From the NCBI RefSeq assembly GCF_016132445.1, contig NZ_CP046056.1, forward strand, positions 310,001-374,000: DNA of 64,000 bases, in the 5' to 3' direction. The position numbers and the translations under genes were made by a program. Origin of the DNA: Venatoribacter cucullus (GTDB taxonomy: Bacteria > Pseudomonadota > Gammaproteobacteria > Pseudomonadales > Oceanobacteraceae). The notes under the pieces are model-generated. The model did not search any database. It had not been told where the DNA came from and saw only the letters and a list, made by a program, of their open reading frames with translations. Below are positions 36,072-45,353 of this stretch, piece by piece; positions within the stretch are counted from its first letter, which is position 1, and the number at the start of each line of letters is the position of its first letter.

Positions 36072-37244
36072 TTAAAATACCAGGCTCATGCCAACGGTGT
36101 AGAGGAAGCCGGAATTATTATCCATCGGGAGGTTGGCAGCAGCAGCTCCAAGCGCGGGGTTGGCTTTTAAAGCATCACCCCTGTTTGAAGCGCTATCCTG
36201 GTCTACATGCTGTACTTCAAATTTCAGCGCGGTACTGCTGTCGTAATCGTAACGCAGGCCCAGAATAATGCGGGCATCTTTGTTTTCGGCAAACTTCTGT
36301 ACGGTACCGACGGTGCCGGATTTCAGATCGTCTTCTGTTACGCTGTAGGTCAGATGCACCGTGGCGTCGCCGTAGCGCTGTGCCGCAGAAATCAACCAGG
36401 CCTGATCATCTAACAATGCGGCGGTGTCGTGTTTCAGGGCAGTCCACTCGGCGATTAAGGCAGTGCTGCCGTTATCCCAGGTTAAGGACGCCTGATAAAA
36501 CTTGGACTGGTCTTCTTGTGGGGTGAAAGCAGTACCAACGCCAAAGTTGGTTGCAGTAAACAACAATCGATCCAGTGCGCGTCCGGTTGCAGCGGCTTCA
36601 GCATCGAAACTCAAATCCGCCTGATGGTAGCTGACCCGCGCCCCGAAATTGCCCTGGTTCAGGCTGAATACCGCACCGAGGGTGTTACGCAGTTCCACCT
36701 CATAGGTATCGCCGTTCAGAGCGAAATCGTCGTTATAACGACCGGTATAGACCTGCACTGAGCCATCGACATTACCGATGTTAAAGCGGTGAGTAATGTC
36801 GACGCCGGTAATGGACGATAAACCATCTAAGCGGTAAACCGATGACGGCGGACGTACCCAATTAAAGGCGTAACCGACTTCGAGGAAATCGGAATAATAG
36901 AAGAAGGGGGTACGCAGACGACCGGCACGGATATCGGTGTCGTTGTTCAGGGCGTAGGTAATGTAGGCCCAGGACGCTTCGGTTTTGTAATCTTCACTGC
37001 CACGGGAGACCAGTTGTACGGTGGCGGAGGTGCTGTCATTCACCTTCTTCGACATTTGCAGGCCCATTAATGTGCCCTGGTCGAAAGACGGGTTGTCGTC
37101 GTAGCCGTCCAGGCTGATCTTGTCGTTCGACAGCACGCCGCCGGTGACGTTAATAAAGCCGTTGATGTTCAGGTCGTTGGCGTAGGCCAGTTGGCTGCCG
37201 GCCAGTAATACGGCAGCGGCCAGGCCGGTTTTTTTCAGAACCAT
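36072..37244 (-). CDS. Outer-membrane porin-like beta barrel
   Basis: A 390-residue protein with a 22-residue signal peptide (KKTGLAAAVLLAGSQLAYA) and a mature chain of alternating amphipathic strands ending in the aromatic SLVF expected for outer-membrane barrels. Repeated strand motifs such as GRLRTPFFYYSD, VDGSVQVYTGRY, SWAYITYALN and LGLRYDYDSSTALKF resemble gammaproteobacterial porins of the type that pairs with a small phosphate-binding-like protein. Substrate unknown. The gene is first of a two-gene unit with the periplasmic protein. Confidence 0.85.
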   Translation of the reverse strand: MVLKKTGLAAAVLLAGSQLAYANDLNINGFINVTGGVLSNDKISLDGYDDNPSFDQGTLMGLQMSKKVNDSTSATVQLVSRGSEDYKTEASWAYITYALNNDTDIRAGRLRTPFFYYSDFLEVGYAFNWVRPPSSVYRLDGLSSITGVDITHRFNIGNVDGSVQVYTGRYNDDFALNGDTYEVELRNTLGAVFSLNQGNFGARVSYHQADLSFDAEAAATGRALDRLLFTATNFGVGTAFTPQEDQSKFYQASLTWDNGSTALIAEWTALKHDTAALLDDQAWLISAAQRYGDATVHLTYSVTEDDLKSGTVGTVQKFAENKDARIILGLRYDYDSSTALKFEVQHVDQDSASNRGDALKANPALGAAAANLPMDNNSGFLYTVGMSLVF

Positions 37245-37351
37245 GGTCTGTTCCTCTATGGTTGGTTTGCGCTTAACCCTAGTTCAGAAAAACATTTTTT
37301 CCAGCCATGCGGCTGGAATTTCAGGGGTATTGTGCTGGCCGTAAACGCCGG

Positions 37352-38716
37352 TTATTCGGACGTGGCGGTCATGGCCGTGATATGGCGGATTTGCCGGCTG
37401 ATCAGCGACTGCTGCTTTTCCGGTAACTGTTGCAGCCAGTAATTTTGTTGCGGCCGGCCGTGCAGATCGGTCAGATCCGGACCGCAGCGCCAGAGCAGGT
37501 TATCCTGCGGCTGGATTTCGGCGTGCAGTGTGGCGCTGACCAGCAGTTCCTGATTCTGGCTGTGGTGCGCCAGGTGGGCAGCCCAGTGCAGGGTGTCGCC
37601 AATCAGGTTGCAGTGAGTGGTGCTGTTGTCGGTGGTCAGAGGTGCCAGTAACACCGGCCCCCAGTGCGCCGCCAGCCGGAAGCGGATGCAGGGGGTTTGT
37701 GGCTCGGGCCGGCAGTTACGGATCAGGCCCAGAAACAGTTGGGCGGCATACAGACAATGCAGCGCATGGTGGTTACGTTCTTCACTGCTGTGGTTGCCGC
37801 TCATGCCGAACAACATCACCGCGCCATTGCCGATATAGCGGTCAAGTTTGCCGTTATAAAGCTTGGCGGCCTGGGTCAGCAGGCGGTAATAGCGATTCAG
37901 GTTATCGGTCAGTTCTTCGGCGCTGAGGCTGGCCTGCAGGCTGTCGAGATCTTCAATTTCAATAAACAGCATGGCGCAGTCATGATATTGCAGGCGGGCA
38001 CTGGCGGCCGGTGCGCCGCCGGCGCTGAAGCGGGCCAGAGCCTGCTGAATGGCCTGTTGCTGGTGCTGCTGGCGGGCCAGTGCCGACAAGGTCTGATGCA
38101 GTTCCTGTAATTCTCCCAGGGCCGGGCTGGCCGGCAGTTCCAGTAAAGCGCTGGTGTCTTGTTGCCAGTGCTGCAGACGTTGTTGTAACTGGCGAACATA
38201 ACCCAGATAACGCTCAGCCAGCGTCAGAACCGCCAGCCCGGCCAGCAAGGCACAAAAGGCGGTGGCAATCATTCCGAGGGCCAGATAACGACCGGCGGTT
38301 TGCCGGGCCGGCTGCAGATTCAGATCGGCCCGCAAAACACCAATGGCAACGTCATCCTGGGTAACCGGCTGGCTGATTTCAACGCTGTTGGCACCGGCGC
38401 GGCCGCTTTCGGCAATCACCTGCTGGTTGTTATTCAACACCCGGATAGCGTCCAGTTCCGGACCACGTACCCATTCCTGCAGCGTGACGCTGATGCTGAC
38501 CCGGTCCTGTTGCAGCAGGCTGGGCGCGATGGTAACGGTTAAGCGTTGCAGCTGGCGCTGGGCATCCTGCTGCAGACGCAGGCTGAGCTGATCCTGCAGG
38601 TGTGACCAGGTGAGCCAGCTGATCAGCAGGCCGGTTAACAGCACCAGTGCGGCGGCCAACAGCCCGGAAATTTGACTCAGATTCAGCTTTTGCCCAAACA
38701 GGCGGTCAGTGGTCAT
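37352..38716 (-). CDS. Membrane protein with degenerate class III nucleotide cyclase domain
   Basis: A 454-residue protein: transmembrane helix (LLAAALVLLTGLLISWLTW) near residue 20, a periplasmic region of about 100 residues (RVSISVTLQEWVRG ... IGVLRADLNL), a second helix (LALGMIATAFCALLAGLAVL), a coiled linker, and a class III adenylate/guanylate cyclase-like domain from about 235. In that domain the two metal-binding aspartates are replaced: FIEIEDL stands where F-x-D-I is expected, and YIGNGAVMLFG where IGD-A is expected. Enzymatic activity is therefore doubtful. ATG 38716 has GAG 9 nt upstream; TTG 38728 is the longer option. Divergent from the small gene and serB. Confidence 0.85.
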   Translation of the reverse strand: MTTDRLFGQKLNLSQISGLLAAALVLLTGLLISWLTWSHLQDQLSLRLQQDAQRQLQRLTVTIAPSLLQQDRVSISVTLQEWVRGPELDAIRVLNNNQQVIAESGRAGANSVEISQPVTQDDVAIGVLRADLNLQPARQTAGRYLALGMIATAFCALLAGLAVLTLAERYLGYVRQLQQRLQHWQQDTSALLELPASPALGELQELHQTLSALARQQHQQQAIQQALARFSAGGAPAASARLQYHDCAMLFIEIEDLDSLQASLSAEELTDNLNRYYRLLTQAAKLYNGKLDRYIGNGAVMLFGMSGNHSSEERNHHALHCLYAAQLFLGLIRNCRPEPQTPCIRFRLAAHWGPVLLAPLTTDNSTTHCNLIGDTLHWAAHLAHHSQNQELLVSATLHAEIQPQDNLLWRCGPDLTDLHGRPQQNYWLQQLPEKQQSLISRQIRHITAMTATSE

Positions 38717-38843
38717 GTGATTACTCAAACAGACGGAGATTTCCTTGGTATTGGTGGTATTATATGCGCCGCCTCAGTGGGCGCCAGCGAAAAGGCAGCC
38801 ATCCTGCAGGCCAAGTATTCAAATTTACTGATGGGGATTCACC

Positions 38844-39014
38844 ATGAGCGACGTGAAACAGTCACTGCAAGACAAACTGCAACAACTGGAAAAAGGTCTG
38901 TTCCTGATGAGCTTGGACCGTGTTCGCGCACTGTCTGTGCACGAAACCGTAGAGCTGATCGAAGAATTGCGCGCAGTGGTGGCCGCGGCCAAAGCTGACG
39001 CAGCCAAGCTCTGA
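38844..39014 (+). CDS. Small protein, 56 aa, upstream of serB
   Basis: ATG 38844 follows GGGGATTCACC and opens a 56-codon frame ending at TGA 39012-39014, 32 bp before serB. The product is an acidic amphipathic helix with heptad-like leucines (SLQDKLQQLEKGLFLM, ALSVHETVELIEELRAVV) and an alanine-lysine end, so it is probably helical and perhaps a coiled coil. Codon use is like that of neighbouring genes and the composition is protein-like. No family is recognised. The position suggests co-transcription with serB. Confidence 0.7.
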   Translation: MSDVKQSLQDKLQQLEKGLFLMSLDRVRALSVHETVELIEELRAVVAAAKADAAKL

Positions 39015-39046
39015 ACGACTTACCCGGGAACCGCAGGAACTTATCC

Positions 39047-40258
39047 GTGACCGAATTGGTGTTAATCCGTGTGACTGGGGCGGATAAGCCCGGGTTGACC
39101 TCGAACATCAGCGCAATTCTGGCGCTGCATGGTGTGACGATTCTTGATATTGGCCAGGCCGAAATCCACGATTCTTTATCGCTGGGTATTCTGGCTGCCA
39201 TCCCTTCCCGGGCGGAATCCGGCTCGGTATTAAAAGACGTATTATTCCGTGCGCATGAGCTGGGGTTATCGGTGCGTTTTACGCCGGTAACACCGGAAAG
39301 CTATGAGCATTGGGTGCAGGGGCAGGGGAAACCCCGGCATATTATTACCTTGCTGGCGCGTACCATTGAGGCCGAAGCCATTGCCCGGGTTACCGCCATT
39401 GTGGCCGCACACGGTCTGAATATTGATCAGATTAACCGCTTATCCGGCCGGGTATCCCTGACTCAGGCCGAGCAGAATACCCGCGCCTGTGTCGAGTTCT
39501 CCGTACGCGGTGACGCCGACCAGAGTGTGATGCGGGCGCAGTTTCTGCAGGTCGCCAATGATCTGGGCGTTGATATTGCCTTCCAGGAAGACGATGTCTA
39601 TCGCCGTACCCGCCGCTTAGTGTGTTTCGATATGGATTCCACCTTAATTGAAGCCGAAGTCATCGACGAGCTGGCGGCCGCAGCCGGTGTGGGTGAGCAG
39701 GTGTCAGCCATTACCGAGCGGGCCATGCAGGGCGAACTGGATTTTATTCAGAGTTTTGAGCAGCGCGTGGCGCTATTAAAAGGCCTGCGCGGTGATGTGC
39801 TGCAAGGCATTGCCGAGCGTTTGCCGGTTACCGAAGGGGCTGAGCGTCTGATCCGCAATCTGCGCGCGCTGGGTTATAAAACCGCTATTTTATCCGGTGG
39901 TTTTAATTATTTCGGTCGTTACCTGCAGGACAAGCTGGGCATTGATTATGTCTTTGCCAATGAGCTGGAAATGGAAGACGGTATTGTTACCGGCCGGGTG
40001 ACCGGGCAGGTGGTGGATGGTAAGCGTAAGGCGGAATTGCTGCGCGAACTGGCAGCCAAAGAAGGTATCCGGCTGGAGCAGACCATTGCCGTGGGCGATG
40101 GTGCCAACGATTTGCCGATGCTGAGCATTGCCGGTCTGGGCATTGCCTTCCGGGCCAAACCGCTGGTGCGTGAAAATGCCAAGAACGCTATCAGCACGCT
40201 GGGACTGGACGGTATTCTGTATTTGCTGGGTTATCGCGACCGCGATATTCAGGAATAA
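39047..40258 (+). CDS. serB: Phosphoserine phosphatase with tandem ACT domains
   Basis: Final step of serine synthesis: hydrolysis of O-phosphoserine. The first 180 residues form two ACT-like regulatory domains (VTGADKPGLTSNISAIL, ITLLARTIEAEAIARVT), as in Pseudomonas SerB. The HAD phosphatase domain follows with FDMDSTLIEAEVIDE, D195 the nucleophile and D197 the acid, then KTAILSGGFNYF and GDGANDLPML. 403 residues. GTG 39047 with AGGA 9 nt upstream is the start. A terminator follows immediately. Confidence 0.95.
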   Translation: MTELVLIRVTGADKPGLTSNISAILALHGVTILDIGQAEIHDSLSLGILAAIPSRAESGSVLKDVLFRAHELGLSVRFTPVTPESYEHWVQGQGKPRHIITLLARTIEAEAIARVTAIVAAHGLNIDQINRLSGRVSLTQAEQNTRACVEFSVRGDADQSVMRAQFLQVANDLGVDIAFQEDDVYRRTRRLVCFDMDSTLIEAEVIDELAAAAGVGEQVSAITERAMQGELDFIQSFEQRVALLKGLRGDVLQGIAERLPVTEGAERLIRNLRALGYKTAILSGGFNYFGRYLQDKLGIDYVFANELEMEDGIVTGRVTGQVVDGKRKAELLRELAAKEGIRLEQTIAVGDGANDLPMLSIAGLGIAFRAKPLVRENAKNAISTLGLDGILYLLGYRDRDIQE

Positions 40259-40260
40259 AT

Positions 40261-40290
40261 AAAAAAGGCCGGAAGTTTCCGGCCTTTTTT
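40261..40290. terminator. Terminator between serB and the fimX-like gene
   Basis: A6-GGCCGGAA-GT-TTCCGGCC-T6: a perfect 8-bp stem with A and T tracts, serving both convergent genes. Confidence 0.95.
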
Positions 40291-40318
40291 ATCACTTCAT
40301 ATTTATGCCACTTTCTTT

Positions 40319-42412
40319 TTACATTTCGCTGTCATCGCTGAAGTCAAAACTCAGCGCTGACTGTGGCGCCTGTACATAGTAGCCCTGAATAAAGTGCACG
40401 CCCATTTGCCACAGTGACGCCACAGATGTAGCGCTTTCTACCAAAGGCACGATGGTGAGTTTTTCTTCTTCATGCAGCTGAGTCAGTAATTCTTTCAGAT
40501 GTTTTTGCGCATCGGCATTGCTCAGCTCCTGAGTAAAGGAGCCGTCCACTTTGACGTAAGAAACGGCCAGATGCTTGAGGATATGCAGCGGATTCAGCGC
40601 ACAGCCAAAACGGCTGAGGGCTGTCGGAATGCCTTTTTCCTGCAGGCCGTGGCTGAAGTCCTGCGCCTGTTTCAGCATGCGGCTGGCGTCGTCTTCGTGG
40701 AACTGGAAGACCACGGAACCTTTGGGCAGGTTAGCGGCATTAATGGCGACACCAATCCAGCCCGGCAAGGCTTCATCTGCCAGCGAGGCACCGCACAGGT
40801 TAATAAACATGCGGGTGTTATGGCCTTTGGCGCGGTGTTCGCTGAGCAATTTGGTGGTGTGTAAAACCACCCAGCGGTCAATTTTTCGCTTCAGCTCATC
40901 CGATACCGACGGGTCGCTGAAAAATTGCCCGGCTGAAAGCTCATCACCGTCCGGCATTTTCAGCCGCAACAGGGTTTCGTAATGTTCGGTTTCATCACCA
41001 CGCAGGCTGATCATCGGCTGGAACAGCAGGCGGAAGCTGTTGCTGCGGATGGCGTCGGTAAGCGTTTTCTGCAGGTTCTGCGCGTGTTTTTCTTCGTGTT
41101 GCTCTTTGGCCACAAATAAATGCACACCATTGCCGCGGATGGTGTCAGCTTCTTTGCGTACTTCATCGGCTGCATGGTGTGCCTGTTGCAGAATATCGTC
41201 CGGCCGCGAGCTGGTATCGGAAATAAGGGCTACGCCGATACTGGCCGTTGCCGTTACCGTGCGGTTGCCGATTTCGATCAGCAGGTGTTCGATGGTGTCG
41301 CGCAGATTTTCGGCCAGCTTCAGTATGGCGTCGGCATCGCTGTCCATGCGCAGACAGCAGAAAATATCTTCGCCGATGCGGGCCAGGGTGTCCTGTTCCG
41401 ACAGGCGTGCTTTTAAGGCATGGGCGACTTCGACAATGACGGTATCGGCGTGGCTGATGCCGACATTGCTTTTGATTTTGCCGAACTGGTCAATATTGAT
41501 GTACAGCACGCCACCGTGGGCGTCTTTCATAACCGCTTTATCGACGGCCTGTTCCAGCTGGCCGATCAGGAACGGCTTGTTATACAGGCCGGTAAGCAGA
41601 TCACGGCTGTTTATTTCGCGCAGTTTTTCTTCCAGATCAGCGTTGCCGCTGCTGGTGTTGATGACTACCTGAGTACATTCTTCATCGGCATAGCTGGCCG
41701 GAGCAAAGCTCATGCGCATAGCAAAAGGCTGGCCTTTGCCATTGATACCGGTGCTGCTGAATTCAAGACGCTGGTTGCTGTCTTGTTGCAGGGTTTTCAG
41801 AAATTGTTTGAACTCGCTCTGCGCGGCGGTATCGAGCATATCCATAATGGGCATGCCTTCCAGATCTTCCGCAGATGGGTAACCAAATAAATCCAGGTAG
41901 GCTTTATTGGCATAAACGTGCATACCATCGTGAATATAAGCCACCGGATCGCGGGAACTTTCGAGCAGGCTCTGGCCGCGCTTTTCGGCATCGCGCAGCC
42001 GTACTTCCAGCATGCGCACATCGCGGCGGCTGCGCAGGTGGCGCAGTTCACGCTGGATCACCAGCAGCAGTAAATTGCTTTCATCAACCGGCACCATGCT
42101 GCAGGCGCCTTTGCGGATGCAGCCTTCCATTTGCATGGCATCGACTTCGTCGTTCAGCAGAATGACCGGCAGGTCTTTGTTCAGCCGTTTGATCAGATGC
42201 AGTATTTCTTCATAACGAATATCGCCGATCTGCGGGTAGGCTAGTAATAAATCCCAGGATTTTTCCTGCAGCTGTTCGTTCAGGTCGGCCAGTGATTCAA
42301 TCTGATGGGCGCGAGTGGCACTGCCGGAATTGCGCAACAGGCTGACAATGCTCTCAGCCTCATTTTGAGTATGAGTAAGCAGTAGCAGATGCAAGGTTTC
42401 CCGGCTGGACAT
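40319..42412 (-). CDS. fimX: FimX-like degenerate REC-PAS-GGDEF-EAL protein
   Basis: A 697-residue protein with the domain order of Pseudomonas FimX, a cyclic-di-GMP receptor for type IV pilus assembly and twitching. REC-like segment 1-120 (without a clear phospho-acceptor), PAS about 140-245 (DPVAYIHDGMHVYANKAYLD), GGDEF-like 265-425 with GEDIF in place of GGDEF, and EAL-like 440-697 with ETLLR in place of EAL and SRFGCA in place of DDFGTG. The substitutions argue that it binds rather than makes or degrades the nucleotide. ATG 42412 has GAGGTGG 3-9 nt upstream. Its position beside serB and the PilZ-like gene is conserved in Pseudomonas. Confidence 0.92.
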   Translation of the reverse strand: MSSRETLHLLLLTHTQNEAESIVSLLRNSGSATRAHQIESLADLNEQLQEKSWDLLLAYPQIGDIRYEEILHLIKRLNKDLPVILLNDEVDAMQMEGCIRKGACSMVPVDESNLLLLVIQRELRHLRSRRDVRMLEVRLRDAEKRGQSLLESSRDPVAYIHDGMHVYANKAYLDLFGYPSAEDLEGMPIMDMLDTAAQSEFKQFLKTLQQDSNQRLEFSSTGINGKGQPFAMRMSFAPASYADEECTQVVINTSSGNADLEEKLREINSRDLLTGLYNKPFLIGQLEQAVDKAVMKDAHGGVLYINIDQFGKIKSNVGISHADTVIVEVAHALKARLSEQDTLARIGEDIFCCLRMDSDADAILKLAENLRDTIEHLLIEIGNRTVTATASIGVALISDTSSRPDDILQQAHHAADEVRKEADTIRGNGVHLFVAKEQHEEKHAQNLQKTLTDAIRSNSFRLLFQPMISLRGDETEHYETLLRLKMPDGDELSAGQFFSDPSVSDELKRKIDRWVVLHTTKLLSEHRAKGHNTRMFINLCGASLADEALPGWIGVAINAANLPKGSVVFQFHEDDASRMLKQAQDFSHGLQEKGIPTALSRFGCALNPLHILKHLAVSYVKVDGSFTQELSNADAQKHLKELLTQLHEEEKLTIVPLVESATSVASLWQMGVHFIQGYYVQAPQSALSFDFSDDSEM

Positions 42413-42528
42413 GACCACCTCAAGGCAAAGAAAACGCAATTATAGAGACCAGTGCTGAAAATAAAACGATCAGTACGGCCAAATGTTGATTCTGTCCCGC
42501 CTGTAGGGCGGTTATTGGTTTTTTATTC

Positions 42529-44352
42529 TCAGAGTTTGTTCCAGATCGAGTCGAAATCGTCTTCGGTCAGGCCGGGGGCATTCTGCAGCTGGCCGGTGGC
42601 GCTGACGGCACCGGTCTGACGGAACTGGAACTGACTGAAACCGCTGGTGGAGGTTAACCTGCGGGTCAGCTGAAAACGACCTTGTAAGGCCGGGTACAAC
42701 AATTCCACTTTATTACCGGTGCGGAACGGAATTCTGGGCAGCAACAAGGTTGCCGGTTGGGCAATGGCTTTAATGGCCGGCAATAATAACGCCCGCATAA
42801 AGGGGCCGTTACTGCCGGTTTTTTGCAATAAGCGGACAGCGCCCACTTCGGCGCGCGGTGCCAGCAGTTCGATACCCAGCTGGGTGCCCTGATCGCGCAT
42901 GTGGCGGATCCAGCGAATGACCCCCACCGACCAGTGGCGTACGCCTTTTTCCTGAATCCCCAGTAATTCACCGGCCTGAATGCTGGGGGGAATATCACCA
43001 TCCCAATGCACGCAATAACCACCGGGGCTGGTGTTGATAAGGGTGGCCAGATGCGATGGATACTTTAATGAGTGTTCTTCGTCGTCCTCTTTGCCTTTGT
43101 GTTTATTGATGAATTCAATCACATTCAGGTTGAGGTTGTTGTTCTCGGCCAGCCGTGAGCCGCCGGCATCGAACGCATTATCCCAGACGTCATCGGATGG
43201 CATGGATGGCATACGTCCTGCGCGGTGACTGCGTTCGCTGTCACCGCTCAGGGTTTGTGGCTTGATACCCGCCACCACCCGTTCAAAATCTTTCTGTCCG
43301 GCACTGTAATAGTGCGTGGCGGACAGGCCAATACACAGGCGCAGCTGACCCTCGGTGGGGGCGCGGCGGAATGAGCGCTGCCAATGGATACCCCAGGCCT
43401 GAATGGCGTGGGATAACAGGTTGTCGCTGAGCTTGCCCGGCACAGTAATGCTGTTGTGGGTGGACGAAGGATTGGCGGCCCAGTGTTTCAGTGCCTGCAC
43501 CAGCTGGCTGGTGTTCATGCTGCGGAACATGGGTTTCTGTACATCGCGCAGATGCTGCCGGTACTGGGCCGGACGGTCGCGGTGCAGATTAATAATAAAC
43601 AGCGCGCTTTCGTCATCAGCGGCTGACAAGGTGACCGATTCGGCCCATAACTCGCTGGCTTCGTACAGGTCGGCGAGGTCTTGCTGGCGCAGGTTATTGG
43701 GCTTGGCGGCCCCCAGTAAATGGGCCCGGACAAACACATCCTGAATGCAGGAGGTGGATAAAAAACGGGTTTGCCGGTCGCTGACTTTGTACTGCAGCAG
43801 CTGGTTCATCTCGGCCAGCAAATACAGCTGGTTGATCTCCAGCCAGGCATGCTCGGGCGGCTGACAGTACAGCTGAAAAGCCCGCAGCATGGTTTGGCTG
43901 GTGTCGGCAATGGCACGATGAATGGCCAGCGTAACCATTTTGGCCGGCCGTTCAGCGCTGTCTTTCAGCGGTGCGCTGAGGCAATGCGCCACCACCATTT
44001 TATAGCCGGTAGCCAGATGCCCTTGCATGGCCTGGCTGAGGTTGGCAATTTTGAGCTGCTTGTCATTCAGCGAAATTGAGGACTGCAGGAAGTGCTTATT
44101 CAGCAGGGTGCAGATGGAATAGACATAAGGCCGCACCACCTCCAGCATTTTGAAGCGCAGCAGCGGATCGGTTTCCCACTGGTTCAGTTCGCGCACGGCC
44201 TGATATAACTGGCGTGCTGACTCACCGGTATTGGCCATGGGCAGTTCCCTGGCCCACTGGGTAATACCGTCAACATGGCCTTCGCAGAACGACAACCGGC
44301 TCTGCGAGGCTGTGGGTATGTGCAATCGTATTGGTGTGTTCGGGCTGTCCAT
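42529..44352 (-). CDS. Large conserved protein with C-terminal PilZ-like domain
   Basis: A 607-residue cytoplasmic protein. The N-terminal 380 residues are helical and of unknown function (QLYQAVRELNQWETDPLLRF, TLAIHRAIADTSQTML). The last 200 contain a PilZ-like barrel: ATLINTSPGGYCVHW, with ELLGIQEKG and VGVIRWIRHM.DQGTQLGIELL, a pattern found in divergent PilZ domains, though the N-terminal R-x3-R is not obvious. Synteny: the equivalent Pseudomonas gene lies between fimX and psd. A role in surface or pilus behaviour is inferred from that link only. Confidence 0.8.
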   Translation of the reverse strand: MDSPNTPIRLHIPTASQSRLSFCEGHVDGITQWARELPMANTGESARQLYQAVRELNQWETDPLLRFKMLEVVRPYVYSICTLLNKHFLQSSISLNDKQLKIANLSQAMQGHLATGYKMVVAHCLSAPLKDSAERPAKMVTLAIHRAIADTSQTMLRAFQLYCQPPEHAWLEINQLYLLAEMNQLLQYKVSDRQTRFLSTSCIQDVFVRAHLLGAAKPNNLRQQDLADLYEASELWAESVTLSAADDESALFIINLHRDRPAQYRQHLRDVQKPMFRSMNTSQLVQALKHWAANPSSTHNSITVPGKLSDNLLSHAIQAWGIHWQRSFRRAPTEGQLRLCIGLSATHYYSAGQKDFERVVAGIKPQTLSGDSERSHRAGRMPSMPSDDVWDNAFDAGGSRLAENNNLNLNVIEFINKHKGKEDDEEHSLKYPSHLATLINTSPGGYCVHWDGDIPPSIQAGELLGIQEKGVRHWSVGVIRWIRHMRDQGTQLGIELLAPRAEVGAVRLLQKTGSNGPFMRALLLPAIKAIAQPATLLLPRIPFRTGNKVELLYPALQGRFQLTRRLTSTSGFSQFQFRQTGAVSATGQLQNAPGLTEDDFDSIWNKL

Positions 44353-44469
44353 GCAATCGCTTCACAAAATTACGGATTCAGGCGGCAAGGTACCACCGGT
44401 TAACAAAACATTCACAAACAGTATAGCGAATTAACGCCAGCTGTCGCTTTTCGTCCCTGTTGCGGGGTA

Positions 44470-45345
44470 TCAGTCTTCCGCTTCGGTGCGGGTTGCCATG
44501 GCAACGGCTTCACCCATGCGCAGCGGACTGTCAGCCTGCAAGCCTTCCTGCCAGCGGATGGTATCTTTGCCAAAACACAGCACCACGGTAGAACCGAGCA
44601 GAAAACGGCCCATTTCTTCCCCTTGCTGCAGGGTGATGGGTTGCGGGTTGCTGAAGTCGGTCACTTTCAGTTCGCGTTTCGGCGGGGTAATCAGGCCGGC
44701 CCAGACGGTTTCAATGGCGGCCACGATCATGGCACCGACCAGTACCATGGCCATAGGGCCGTGTTCGGTATCAAAAATGGCCACCAGGCGTTCGTTGCGG
44801 GCAAACAGGCGCGGTACGTTTTCGGCGGTGGTTTTGTTAACCGAAAACAAATCGCCGGGTACGTAGATCACTTCGCGCAGCGTACCGGTCACGGGCATGT
44901 GCACGCGGTGGTAGTCTTTGGGTGACAGATAAATGGTGGCAAATTCACCGCCCATAAAGGCTTCGGCGCGCTTGCTGTCACCGCCCAGCAGTTCGGTAAG
45001 CGAGTAGTCCTGACCTTTGGCCTGAAAAATACGGCCATTGCGGATTTCGCCCAGCTGCGACACCGCACCATCCGCCGGTGACACAACAACGCCATCACCG
45101 CTGGCCAGCGGGCGGGCGCCGTCTTCCAGTTCGCGGGTGAAAAAATCGTTGAAACAGCGGAATTCGTCCGCGCTTTTGCGCCGGGCTTCCGCCATGTTTA
45201 CTTCGTACTGGTCGATAAAAAAATTGATAAAGCTGTTTTTCAGCCAGCGGATTTCACTGGCAGCCAGCCAGCCAACCAGACGGGATAACAGGTGTTGCGG
45301 CAGCAGGTACTGCAGGGCAATAAATGCTTTTTGCTGAAATGTCAT
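44470..45345 (-). CDS. psd: Phosphatidylserine decarboxylase proenzyme
   Basis: Makes phosphatidylethanolamine from phosphatidylserine at the inner membrane. The proenzyme self-cleaves at LGST (in FLLGSTVVLCF, near residue 253), leaving a pyruvoyl group on the small alpha subunit. Also seen: RCFNDFFTRELEDGARP, SPADGAVSQLG, YLSPKDYHRVHMPV with the catalytic His, and FARNERLVAIFDTEHG. 291 residues. The start MTFQQKAFIALQYLLPQ at 45345 fits the family and has GAGG upstream; the frame to 45402 overlaps the rhodanese stop. Likely co-transcribed with the rhodanese gene 8 bp upstream. Confidence 0.95.
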   Translation of the reverse strand: MTFQQKAFIALQYLLPQHLLSRLVGWLAASEIRWLKNSFINFFIDQYEVNMAEARRKSADEFRCFNDFFTRELEDGARPLASGDGVVVSPADGAVSQLGEIRNGRIFQAKGQDYSLTELLGGDSKRAEAFMGGEFATIYLSPKDYHRVHMPVTGTLREVIYVPGDLFSVNKTTAENVPRLFARNERLVAIFDTEHGPMAMVLVGAMIVAAIETVWAGLITPPKRELKVTDFSNPQPITLQQGEEMGRFLLGSTVVLCFGKDTIRWQEGLQADSPLRMGEAVAMATRTEAED

Positions 45346-45353
45346 AAGGTGCC

